From Gigantopelta aegis (taxonomy: Eukaryota; Mollusca; Gastropoda; Neomphalida; Peltospiridae), in assembly GCF_016097555.1 (NCBI RefSeq), contig NC_054701.1, positions 35,757,511 to 35,821,510 of the forward strand: a DNA stretch of 64,000 nt, written 5' to 3'. Below are positions 45,486 to 55,886 of the stretch, piece after piece; position 1 is the first letter of the stretch; every line of letters starts with the position of its first letter. Made by a program: the position numbers and the translations under genes. A model generated the notes under the pieces. The model did not search any database. It saw only the letters and a list, made by a program, of their open reading frames with translations, and was not told the origin of the DNA.

Positions 45486-45932
45486 GGCCTCAGACCACAA
45501 TTAATTTCGCTATATGTTTCTATATAGCCTTGGTGGCTATAACATTTTTATTAATATGAGCAGGCCCGTGGATTTTTGTATGTACCTTTGCCTGCGTGGG
45601 GGACACATCCCTCTAAAAAGGACAACTCCTGTTGTCCAGCTCTTTCTCCCAACATATTGAACAAACACACCCTCTAAACCAGGCCGGAGTACTCCCATTT
45701 TACACAAAAAGCGCTACTTTTGCATGGGCCGGAATTACCACAAACAAGTCTTCAATGTCAACAAGTTACACATGATTACAAACTACATGATCTCCCCTGT
45801 CACTTCAGTCAAATAGTTCCCACTTCATAGCTGTCTGCCATGAAATAATCACAGTCAAACAGCAGACTACTTGCGCGGTCAAATTTTCGGGTTTTGGACA
45901 ACCAAATGGGAAGATAACTGTAATCTGAGGCC
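45486..45932. mobile_element. GGCCTCAG MITE, unit C
   Basis: Same ends and ATAT flanks as 29339-29749. Slightly longer, because it keeps a GGGGGACACATCC segment that unit B lacks. Confidence 0.85.
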
Positions 45933-46204
45933 ATATGTCTCAGCAAACATCTCTAGGTGAATCAAATCAATTCCTACTGCCGATAATGTTAACGTTTATA
46001 CTGCATAACACCTGTTCAACAAATAATTGTTTTTAATGTATTTATTTATTGCCAATGGATAATAGTATTTGCATAAATAATGAATGTCACATATTACTCC
46101 GTACATCTGTGCACCTCGAACTTTAACACAGAACTTTGTTCTTTGGTATAATACAACCTCAAACGTAACGGAGCACGCCCAGTTATAAACAAGTCAAAGT
46201 TTGT

Positions 46205-46472
46205 TTTGTTTAACGGCACCACTAGATCACATTTATTTATTAATGACCGGCTATTGGATGTCCAATTTTTTGTAATTTTGACATATAGTCTCAGAGAGAA
46301 AACCCGCTACATTTTTCTATTAGTAGCAAGGGATCTTTTATATGCACCATCCCATAGACACGATAGCATAGAATACCACGACTTTTGATACACCAGTCGT
46401 GGTGCACTGGCTGGAACGAAAAATAGACGACCGCGCATCAGGCGAGCGCTTTACCACTGGGCTACGTCCCGC
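46205..46472 (-). mobile_element. SINE, head 2 / tail 2, unit C
   Basis: Counterpart of 30215-30488. Confidence 0.82.
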
Positions 46473-47210
46473 ACCATGTACACTGTATGAGATCGCGTAG
46501 CTGATAAGCTGCGACCGACGCCTTAACTGCTTCTGTTCAAAGTTGTCAGTGTCTGTTGTCATGGTGTCCGCTTCCTTATTGCCACAAACACCAAAACCAT
46601 TTTACACACTGTATGAATTGTGTAGATCACATGATAGCATTTTAACCAATCCAGACGCCTATTACAAAACAGTAATTATAAAATGGAATTATAACTGTTT
46701 TAGAAGCGTTCAATTGCCCCAAATTCCCTCAATCAAAATTGTGCACCCCTTTCTCTTTGGCATTTAACTGCTCCATTCAAATTCCATAGCACCACCACAA
46801 CCGCCACCCGCCTGCTACGGACTTGATCGGGCTCCTGGTGCTCCCTTGCACCTGCCAGTGCAGGCGGTCCCTCCTCTCCCCTCCCCCCACGACAGGCGTG
46901 CGCTACAACAGCTTGTTCTGAATGTGCACGTAAAACCCTATGACCTGACCTGACCTGTTTTAGAAGCAGTTTTTACCTCAGCGTGTTTTTCCTGCGTGGC
47001 CAATCTTACTGTGACTGCTTCATTAAATCCGTCACTGTCACTGTCACTATCATCAAACGACTCACTGGCACGTGTATGCACACGGCAAATACACTCATCC
47101 TGATTAATCCCACATCTTTCACAAAGAAAAATGTTATTGCAGTTTCCCGCATAATGTCCTTTTCCTTTGCAAAATGACACTCAATATTGGGGCAGTCTTT
47201 AATCACATGA
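46473..47210 (-). pseudogene. Zinc-knuckle relic, unit C
   Basis: Counterpart of the unit B relic, with the inserted repeat at 46708-46954 (CTGTTTTAGAAGC on both sides). A one-base loss near 47170 breaks the first knuckle frame, and the acidic N-terminal piece is shortened. Confidence 0.55.
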
Positions 47211-47345
47211 CAGTCGACCTGCAGTTATGCTTGAATAATCCAGCCAGTTACAGAAAAGTCGTCTCCTTACATTAGCGATCTATACGTATGTCTACTCTGC
47301 TGTAGCATTTTCCATTAATTCATCGTATAAAAAGTGTCACAATGT

Positions 47346-47513
47346 CAGGGCCGTACCCTTAGGGGGAGGGGGGCACTACTTTTTAAAACAAATGAAACAC
47401 TATACAAATTAAACCCTGGGATGTGTATGCTATTTTCTGGTGTAAAAAAAAGTGAGATTCTAAGGGGGGCAACTGCCCTCTCTCCCCCCCCCCCCCCGGA
47501 GGATACGGCCTTG
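47346..47513. mobile_element. hAT-type MITE, unit C
   Basis: Counterpart of 31525-31701. Confidence 0.8.
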
Positions 47514-47674
47514 CACAATTGTATTGTTTTTTGTGTCTTTCGTGTGTGTTTTCTTCAAAATATCTAAATATGGTTGATTGAATCATGCGACTAGTTACAG
47601 AAAAGTAGTGCGAGTCCGTGGTGGAGGTGTGTGTATTAGGAGTGGCTTAATTTTGTTCGGTTCATCAAATGAAG

Positions 47675-47840
47675 AGGGTGTAGTGGGTCTTACGCCTATC
47701 AACTGACTCGTTAAAACTCGCTCCGGGTGGGAGCCGGTACCGGGCTGCGAACCCTGTACCTACCAGCATTATGTCCAATGGCTTAACCACGACACCACCG
47801 AGTCCAGTAGACGTCGTTTAAGTTTCTTACACCTACTGCC
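47675..47840 (-). mobile_element. Third-family SINE, unit C
   Basis: Counterpart of 31945-32110, with A and B boxes retained. Confidence 0.7.
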
Positions 47841-48064
47841 TCTACTCGGTTGATGATGATGAACAAATTAATTAATCAAACAATAAATCAATCAGTTTAT
47901 TATGCCGAAGCTAAAAGCAGCCATTGACGGTAGCAAACAAATTACAGTGCATAGTTATTAATACAACAGTGTTACAAATACACATCTAAATAAAATATGA
48001 TACCAAACTACATTTAAAAAATGAAAAAACAAACAAACAAGTAAATGTATATAAGAATTAATGA

Positions 48065-48371
48065 TTAAGCACAAATAAAGAACTGTCCTCTGTTTTGTCT
48101 ATCCAACACCAGTAAATGGCATGCCATCAATATATTTGTCTAAATACGAGAGCTGAATACTATCGCTTTCAATTCCTGTACGAGAATTCATATCTCCACA
48201 AATATGCACACAGCCATTTTGTAAAAACATTAAGATACCATGTTTAGTGCTTCAAAATCACAACAACTTTTTTTTTTATAAATTCTATGAAAATTTGAAC
48301 TAACTGGTGAAATATAAACAAAATATCTAAAATGTCCTGATAAAACTTGAAGAATTCTTTACATAACCTTC
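48065..48371 (-). mobile_element. LINE relic, unit C, cut by gap
   Basis: Endonuclease-region sequence as at 9060-9350. The preceding microsatellite and MITE modules are missing. Confidence 0.7.
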
Positions 48372-48571
48372 NNNNNNNNNNNNNNNNNNNNNNNNNNNNN
48401 NNNNNNNNNNNNNNNNNNNNNNNNNNNNNNNNNNNNNNNNNNNNNNNNNNNNNNNNNNNNNNNNNNNNNNNNNNNNNNNNNNNNNNNNNNNNNNNNNNNN
48501 NNNNNNNNNNNNNNNNNNNNNNNNNNNNNNNNNNNNNNNNNNNNNNNNNNNNNNNNNNNNNNNNNNNNNNN
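48372..48571. other. Assembly gap (200 N)
   Basis: A run of exactly 200 N. Sequence on the two sides belongs to different elements, so the gap may hide a junction or a misjoin. Confidence 1.
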
Positions 48572-48631
48572 TATTATATTTTTAGTTTTTTATTAAACAT
48601 TTCCATCTATATCCCTAATCCTGCTCATGAA

Positions 48632-49563
48632 TCAATATTCGCACACATGTGACCAAACCTGTTCCCCGTTTCTTTTTTCAAAAATCCATTTCATTTTAAA
48701 ATTACATTTATTATTAACTAACATATCTAAACCATTATAAGTAATTTTAATAGGGAGGTGGTCACTACCTAGGTCATCAAGTACCTCCCACTCACATTTA
48801 ACCGCTATATTACCTGATGCTAAGGTAACATCCAAACAAGACCAAGTATTGGTGGTATCAGAAAGATAGGTACTAGTCCCATCATTTAAACAGGCTAAAT
48901 CTAATCTGTCCATTAAATTTCAAAAATTCGGCCTTGAGTATTGGTAACCTTTGATCCCCAAAGTATATTCTTACTGTTAAAGTCCCCTAAGATAATAAGA
49001 TTTAATTTATGGTTACCAATAATATAATGTTTTTTTATCCAATTTTAATATATTTGCCCCATGTGTTGGGTGGATATAAATATTAAAAATATCTATGTCC
49101 CCCCCCCCCCCATTGTATGAAGTAATACCCCCAATGACTCGATTTGTGGGTGAACCCGCATTATTTGGAATTTTAGAGTGGGATATACAATCTTTGACAA
49201 AGGTAGCCACCCACCCACGCACCCACCCACCCCCCTCCCCCACCCCCCACCCCTAGAAGTGCTACCGCAATTGTAAAAGAGACCAGTATATCCCGGAATT
49301 TTGTAAACTATAAATGGTTTATTCTTTTTATCTTTATCATTAACATTAGCAATAAAGGTCTCTTGAATAACAATTACATCAATGTCTGTATTTAATTCCA
49401 AAAATTTCTTTAATTCTGGTCCATTAGTTCTGAGGCCTCTGGCATTCCATTGGAGGATACCAAGTCCCTTATATCTATCAACCATAAACTTACTATTATT
49501 ATTATTATTGTTATTATTATTATTGTTATTATTATTTCTTTGTATCGGCATTATGAGAGACAA
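48632..49563 (-). pseudogene. LINE ORF2, APE-type endonuclease part
   Basis: The target-nicking nuclease of a LINE. It starts MPIQR, then an asparagine run made by an AAT microsatellite, then the classic LGILQWNARGLR and IDVIVIQETFI motifs. After a C/G-rich interruption near 49205-49255 come YIHPTHGAN..., and finally EVLDDLGSDHLPIKI (the SDH motif) near 48750. The frame changes more than once. Usual EN length is about 230 residues and most of it is covered. The polymerase is not seen. Confidence 0.8.
49493..49545. repeat. (ATT)n microsatellite within LINE ORF2
   Basis: About 17 trinucleotide units (ATT with some GTT), read on the minus strand as an asparagine run. Confidence 0.95.
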
Positions 49564-49593
49564 AACAGTTCCAGTTTGGCAATAACTACAAAG

Positions 49594-51120
49594 TTAATCC
49601 ACACTGACTTCGTTCCTACTCTCAGTATCCAACATAAGCTTGGCCCTGTACCAATTTACCGTTCGTTTCTCAATAGCACTAGGGTCAACCTTAATGAACA
49701 AATGGTGATTGAGTACCTCGCAGGCATCTCTGGATGCTACAATAATATCATCAAGTTTGGAAGTATCATAAGGGACTTTTGGTAGCTCTCGAGTCAAAAA
49801 TAAACCTGAAATTACTCTAACAAGATCGAGAGCAGTAATTTGATGGTCAGAAGTAAGAATGTTTGTAGTCCCTGAGGTAGCGCCAGCATATGTGTTATAT
49901 CTTGTTTGCTGAGACGTAGTTGCTGACGACTCAGTCTTTATAGTTGATTGCGCCAGTCGCCAAGCCCGGGGGTCGGGGCCGGGGCGCTGACACTCCACCC
50001 CTAGTGGATCCTCCCAGTGGTGCCCGCCGATCCGCCAGAATTCGGATCGCCCTCCTATGGTCCGGGCACTCCTTGTCATGAGTGCAATGGTCACCCCTAC
50101 AATTAGCACACGACATGGGTCGCGTGCACGGATGTTCGGGGGACCTTTTCGGGTGGGCTGCTCCGCACCTGAAACAGATCGGGTGCTCCCTGGTGGATCG
50201 ACACTTTTTGGCCGAGTGACCCCACTTCTGGCATCTAGCGCATTTCAGGGGCTTTGGAATAAAGGGAAGCAGACGATGTACATTGATTGAATCCACCCCC
50301 GTGGGCCTCCTCAACAGAATATCAAGGTAGCCATTTGCCCATACCGTCACATTGACGATGGACAAATTCATATTTTGTTGTCTAAGGAAGGGGAGGATAT
50401 CTGTCCCCCGTACTCCCCTTAAGTCAGTTTTTACTAACTTCCTAAGTTCCATGGGGCAGGGACCACCCCCCTGTTGACTGTATCTGCCCCTATCAGCTGT
50501 TTGGTATGGGACATGTGTTCCTGCCTGGGTGGTAGGGGGCCTAACCTGACTCAACCCTCCTCCCTCCCTAGCTGGCTTTACCTGTCTGTAGAAGGGGGCA
50601 GGTTGACTTTGGGTCTGCCCTTGGGGGGTTTTCACTCTTAGTTCCAGGGGTGGGGGGGGGGGGGGTCTACCTCCATTTCTGTTGCATTTAATTGTGTAGG
50701 AAGGCTAGTGTTATGTCTAGCCCTCGTAGAAGGTAACGCCACCCCCCCCCCACCCCTCCCCGTTTTGCTCTAGTACGTTTTGCTGCTGGGGGGGGGGGGG
50801 GCTATTGTTTCTTTTTTAAGAAAATTCCCCGCCTCTTGGGATTTATTTTCTGGGGAAGCTATTGGCCGGCATTTCCTCTTTTTATGAGTAACTTCTGTGA
50901 AGCTGCACTCAAGGGAGCCCCGGTCACGAATCTCAGCTAAACACCCATCCCAAAAGGCCATACCAGCCAGTCCCCCTCCGGCTGACGGAGTCGCCATAGC
51001 CCCGGCTGCTACGCGCTCCGACTCGCCGGCGGAGACAGCCGAAGTGTCATTCGGGTCTCTTCGTGAACTACTATCGGGCTGCGAGTCGCCAGATGGCCTA
51101 GCTGCAGATGATGATGATGA
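49594..51120 (-). pseudogene. LINE ORF1 (gag-like, zinc knuckles), frames broken
   Basis: An RNA-binding ORF1 protein that would coat the LINE RNA. Visible parts: an open N-terminal stretch (about 50770-51120, with THKKRKCRPIA), a Pro/Gln-rich linker, and three Cys/His units at about 49990-50250 (CARCQKWGHSAKKC, CFRCGAAHPKRSPEHPC, CANCRGDHCTHDKEC), as in Jockey- and CR1-type ORF1 proteins. The C-terminal part (49594-49900) continues in another frame (ITALDLVRVISGLFLTRELP). At least two frame changes occur near G/C runs, so some may be sequencing errors. Confidence 0.75.
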
Positions 51121-51320
51121 CTAGTTTAACGTGCCCATATACCACTAGGGTTTCGAACACGCCCATTCCGAGTCCGACCTCCGATAAGATCGGTGGCCTG
51201 ACTCGGGATGGAGGGGGGGGGGGGGGGTTTGGGGTTGAAAATGGGCAGAATTTTGAAAATAGCAATTAGTAAAGAAGTTAATAGATTAAATAAAAATAAA
51301 AAAAAGGTTACAAGCCAAAA
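51121..51320 (-). mobile_element. Short retroposon with B-box-like motif and ATC tail
   Basis: Reverse copy of 17640-17815. Its ATC tail abuts the LINE ORF1 start region, where the plus strand shows GATGATGATGATGACTAG. Confidence 0.6.
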
Positions 51321-51344
51321 AAAAAAAAGACCAAGGACCATGGG

Positions 51345-51540
51345 CGTCATTTGGTGGGGGACTTCGGTGTCACTTTTAGCAGTGGGGGGACAGAATATCT
51401 GATGCCCCCCCCCCCCCACACTTTACTCTAAATAATGTTCTCAGACAGCCACAATGACCTTCATTTTTCAAAATTTTCGGGGGGGGGGGGGGGCATGCCC
51501 CCAGACCCCCCTAGAGTCGCTTCACGCCTAGGGCGCTCGC
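51345..51540. mobile_element. Possible small DNA element rich in G/C runs
   Basis: Begins near CATGGGCGTCATTTGG and ends near CCTAGGGCGCTCGCG, with homopolymer runs inside. No clean inverted ends or target duplication. Weak call. Confidence 0.25.
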
Positions 51541-51734
51541 GATTAGTCGCACGAAATATTGTTAGAACCCAATTGTCCCTCCCACTTTTTCCTTGCAAAT
51601 GACGACCATGAGAAGGACAGTCCAAAATTAAATAAGAGAAAGAAGAGAGGATTGGAATATTTAATAATATTTTTTTTTAAAAAGAAGTAATTTCGACATA
51701 AAATTTTGAACGCAGATCTAAAAGTTTAAAGTCC

Positions 51735-53355
51735 GATCGATATGTCCACGCGAGTGGCATCTACGGGGAGGTGATGATGTTCCTCTCCTCAAAGTGAGGC
51801 ACCAGTCTCCTGTAGCTGTGGGTACTACGGCAGAGGACCATCTGTGGGTACTGGGCGCCGGTGACGATCTTCATGATTCTGTGGATGGTGTTGTTATCCA
51901 TGTCATGGCTGAGGAATCCCTGTCGGTAAACGTGCAGAAACTAATGTTTCCGCCTGAGAGGGATCGAAATCGCCTCTTTCAAACGGAGCGCGGACGCGCG
52001 CGTACACACTACCCTGTCCTGTTTCCGTTATCTGAAGCCCGGATTCGATTCCTTTTCGACTGCCAACAGTAGCAGTGGCCTTGAACCCGGGGGAGACTAT
52101 TTTTGATAAGTGTTCGTGTATTTGGTCGGCCATAGCCATAGTTTGGCTAGGGCCGGGTCCAAGCACGTCTACATAACTGTCTACCGACAAGTGTACTGCA
52201 AATATCACTATTTAAACTGTCAGTTGGCTCACGCAAACATTCCTTTAACAACGCCGTAACCTCATCATTGCTGTCTGGGTGGGGCCGTATACTCAAAACA
52301 TGTCCCAGGGCGGCAAAGGGGAGGTCTGTACCACTTCTCATGAAGGTTTACCCGTTTGGGAGTTGAGAGAAAAAAAATACCCGATGTTGAATTTTGCTGC
52401 ATTTCCCAAACTGATTGTTTAAAAAAACTGTAAGCCATAGGGGGTGGGGTCTAGGGGTCCAAAATAAATCCTCCTCAACCCCGGTATATTCTGGGTTTCA
52501 GTTTTGCTTTTAAGGGTATTTGCTTTTACCTTCACTTTTACCCGGGGAGGGAGAGGTGGGGCTAGGGCATCATCCAGAACAGCAAAGGGGTTACTGGTTG
52601 GAACGGGACAAGCCCGCCCCTACTGATGTCATTTGCATCAAAAGACTCACCTTGTGTCTTCGTCTGTATTGGCCCCTCGGTCTGAGCTACAGACGCCTTC
52701 CTATTTCTACTCTCACCCAATCCTGGCCCGGGGTGGTGGTGTCGGCGATCTTGGTGTAGTTGGTAGCTCAGCCGAGGGTCTGTGTATCCGAATGAGAGGC
52801 GCTTACCTCGCCAACACTAACAACAGAGTCATAATTATTGTTTAATTTCTTTATTTTGGCCGCCGATCCCCCAGAGTTCTCACCCCCCCCCCCCCCCCCC
52901 CCCCCCTCCATCACAAAACAGTCTTCTGTGGGGGTAGGGCTAGTATCTCCAACAGTATTTCCGGAAATTGAGTTTAAAATTTCACTAAGATCGAGCTTGC
53001 GCTCGTAACTCAATTCCCTAGCCAAACTACTAGTATCCAACGTCCCCTCCCCCCGGGTTGGCCCGTCCATCACACTACCACTGGCTGTGAAGGACACACC
53101 ATCCTCGGGGAGTGGTGTATCGCGCCTAGCCCGCTTCGAGGGAGTAAACGAAACCGGTGTTTTCTTCAAACTAACACCGACGTCTCCCAGGGAATCCCAG
53201 CCGAGACCTACCGTCATCGAGACATCCGGCAGCGTGTCCGATGCAAAAGTGTCGGGAAAAGCCGAACGGTTAGCACGCTCGGTCGCCAACTTAACCGCCA
53301 TCGCATTTAGGCTTTTATCTATGTCGTTTAAAAGTTTATCGACCGCGTTTGTCAT
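51735..53355 (-). other. Unassigned GC-richer coding-like stretch
   Basis: Several minus-strand open stretches with good amino-acid mix but no family I recognise: 52768-53355 (starts MTNAVDKLLNDIDKSLNAM, Ser/Thr/Asp-rich, ends after a Gly run), 52147-52341 (MRSGTDLPFAALGHVLSIRP) and 51903-52208 (contains ADQIHEHLSKIVSPGF). The base composition differs from the AT-rich surroundings and is close to that of the neighbouring LINE. It could be an upstream part of that LINE, another element or a captured gene. I do not assign a function. Confidence 0.4.
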
Positions 53356-53627
53356 TTATTTATGTATAACGTGAAAGACTGGCCCCAAGGTATCTGGCAA
53401 TACCCGACTCCGGTGTAAACACGCAAATTATAAGCGATAAGCCCCGGGGCTTAAACAAAACAGCGAGCACAAAAAGACACACAAGACTTACTTTAAACAC
53501 ACTTGCTTACTTCTATCAGCTCCTGGTCGATATTAATTAATAAAATAAACGTAATTAAGGTTGTAATAAAATACTTTTTTATATGAGACAAGAGCTCATA
53601 CAACAACAACCTCACTCAACGACTGCA

Positions 53628-53663
<36 letters not shown>

Positions 53664-53669
53664 TTATGC
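53356..53669. other. Sequence between the unassigned stretch and unit D
   Basis: No coding signal. A TG run at 53633-53660 ends just before unit D begins (GTCTAATGGGTGAGCG). Possibly a 5' UTR of the element to the left. Confidence 0.45.
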
Positions 53670-54361
53670 GGCGTCTAATGGGTGAGCGCGATCAGTCACC
53701 CTACTAAATATGGCCTCAGACCACAATTAATTTCGCTATATGTTTCTATATAGCCTTAGTGGCTATAACATTTTTATTAATATCAGCAGGCCCATGGATT
53801 GTTGTATGTACCTTTGCCTGCCTGGGGGACACATACCCTGAAAAGGACAACCCCTGTTGTTAGTCCATGGGCCAGATACCGAAACCCTCCCCCCCCCCCC
53901 CTCCCCACCCGGGATTTTTGGAGACAAGTATTTTTAGATACCTCATTATATATGAATTTAATATCTGCTTGTCTGCAGCAAAAATGTTGGTGGATTAAAA
54001 AAATATCGCCATTTGAATGGGGGTACCGTTGCACTTTTTTGGTCCCAAAAACACTATATTGAAAAATTAAATATAGTGATAAAGTTGTCATCCATATACA
54101 TTTTTAACAGATATGAGGCCAAAATGAATGATATTCATCCTATACTAGATGTTAATAGTACGAAACCAAATAACAATGTAATATGTGGTATGAATAGTGA
54201 TATACTCATCGGCAAAAGTTAAGCAATGCCTGAAATGCATTATTTTTTATATTTACACATATTTTGGGCTGCTTTGAACCTTTACTATTAAAATTGCACT
54301 GTATTTAATATATTGAGGCAGCATTATTCAAATATGGTTCAGTATATCTGCCTATACTATA

Positions 54362-54743
54362 CTCAACAAAATTAATTAAGGTCCAATAGATATTTTAGCA
54401 TTTTCTTTTAAATATGGGGGAAAATACAACTTCTTCCGTTGAAAGTTGTCAGCATTGTGGCATGTTCTTAAACTTAATGACTTAAATAACAATTTTGAGG
54501 GAACACAATGACAAAAAACATTCTGAACAAATGTGTAACAAATACTTGCCTAGTGCTCATTTCAATATTTTTCATAAGTATGTGAAATCCCAGTGTTTTT
54601 TGCGTGTATACCCAGTAAAGGTTTAATGAAACAATGTATAGAAGCCATATATATGACCAAAACATGTTAAAATAATATGACAGTAACAAAGAATTATATT
54701 ATAATATAAGAAAGTTTACTAGCCCATAATTAATTTTGTTGAG
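54362..54743. mobile_element. TA-flanked MITE nested in the Academ-like element
   Basis: Perfect inverted ends CTCAACAAAATTAATTA and TAATTAATTTTGTTGAG, with TA at 54360-54361 and 54744-54745, the Tc1/mariner pattern. 382 bp. It interrupts the left inverted repeat of the larger element, so it is younger. Confidence 0.88.
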
Positions 54744-55509
54744 TATACATGTATATGCATCAATATTATGAATATGTCCCTCTTTACTAAACACCAGTGT
54801 TAAAAATTTAAAGCATCAGTTTTGTGTACCTACCATAATTTCTTTTGCATTACATGTACAGGTCATCTATCTCACAGAAGTTCATCCTATACTAGTCTGT
54901 GTTTGTAATATTTTTAGATTTGCCTTTATATTTACATTGTGCTTAACTTATGCTCAAGTGTATATAATTAGTTTCTACATCAAATATTTTCTAGGAAAGT
55001 TTTGACTTCCTTTCATATTCCGTTGCATTTTCATGCAATTAAAGTATGTCTGTCATGTTCACAATTTCTGGTATTCTCCTTCTCCAGGCTCTGCTCTGGT
55101 TCCCCCATCAGTATGTCCATCAGCTCTCATGGTATCATATCACTATTTCATCTCTAGTGTGCCTTCTAGAATTTCTCAGCCATATGACAATTTGGTTAGG
55201 GAATAGCCTGGACTGGCTGGTATGACTGATACCAAATGACAACTTGGCAATTTGTTCTCTTTATGTGCATTGTCAGAGCATTCTCAGTGAATGCATACAT
55301 GTAGAGTGGAGAAGGCTGATTTATATTTTACTGTAGTTCAATATTATCATCCTTGGTTTGGCAACAAACATTTCCAGATATTTCTCAAGTCATGATGTTT
55401 TTGTATGTTATTCACACCTGCTCTCCCATAGAGAAGGTATATGAGAATGATCTACTTCTTAAATATATGAACATCAATTTTTGCTGAACTTCCATGAGCT
55501 AACAACATT

Positions 55510-55886
55510 TCAAGGAAGTGTTGGTTTTGCTTGAGAATATTCAAAACCTCCAGTTTTTCCATTCTGCATAAAAGCACTGTTGGTATCATAGCCAGTAATA
55601 GCAAGCACAGCTGGAATTGCTAGTTGGTGTCTTCCCTGCATCCTTAATGATGCTGTGCACATATATAAGATGCCTCTTGTTGCCAAATTGATTGTATACA
55701 AATGTCTGTATCTGGGATGGTGAACTGGCAGCAATGTACAGACATTGAAGTATAATCTTTGTCTCTGCATCTTCTTGTGCACTTTACAACACCCCCAGAC
55801 ATGGTTTGCGTTTGAAACATGTACTTTGTCTCACAAATAGAACCCTCTTCCCAAGAAGCTGAGGGCAGAGTTTTCTCTTTGTTCAT
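55510..55886 (-). pseudogene. Decayed transposon protein with GCD-S-F-GK motif
   Basis: Two overlapping minus-strand frames. The first resembles an EEADT-like start followed by a PDTDICIQSIWQQ strand (55644-55886). The second holds AVLAITGYDTNSAFMQNGKT (55510-55782). In known proteins these parts follow each other, with GCD in place of GYD here. The frame changes and the key Cys is lost, so it cannot be functional. Assignment to a transposon nuclease family is from memory of the motif only. Confidence 0.5.

Larger units (their letters stand above)
44024..48371. repeat. Segmental duplication unit C, truncated
   Basis: Repeats the start of unit B: Tc1 relic, part of the foldback, SINE, 447-bp MITE, SINE, zinc-knuckle relic, hAT-type MITE, third-family SINE, LINE relic. 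It carries internal deletions (at 44615, around 45980, and a jump at about 48065 that removes the microsatellite module). It stops at the second assembly gap, so no TLR is visible in it. Confidence 0.75.
48572..51120 (-). mobile_element. Non-LTR retrotransposon (Jockey/CR1-like), 5' half
   Basis: Minus-strand order: ORF1 with CCHC knuckles (49594-51120), then the ORF2 endonuclease (48632-49563). The polymerase would lie in or beyond the gap at 48372-48571. At its 5' side another short retroposon abuts at 51120. G/C homopolymer runs interrupt the frames, and the element is not intact as assembled. Confidence 0.85.
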
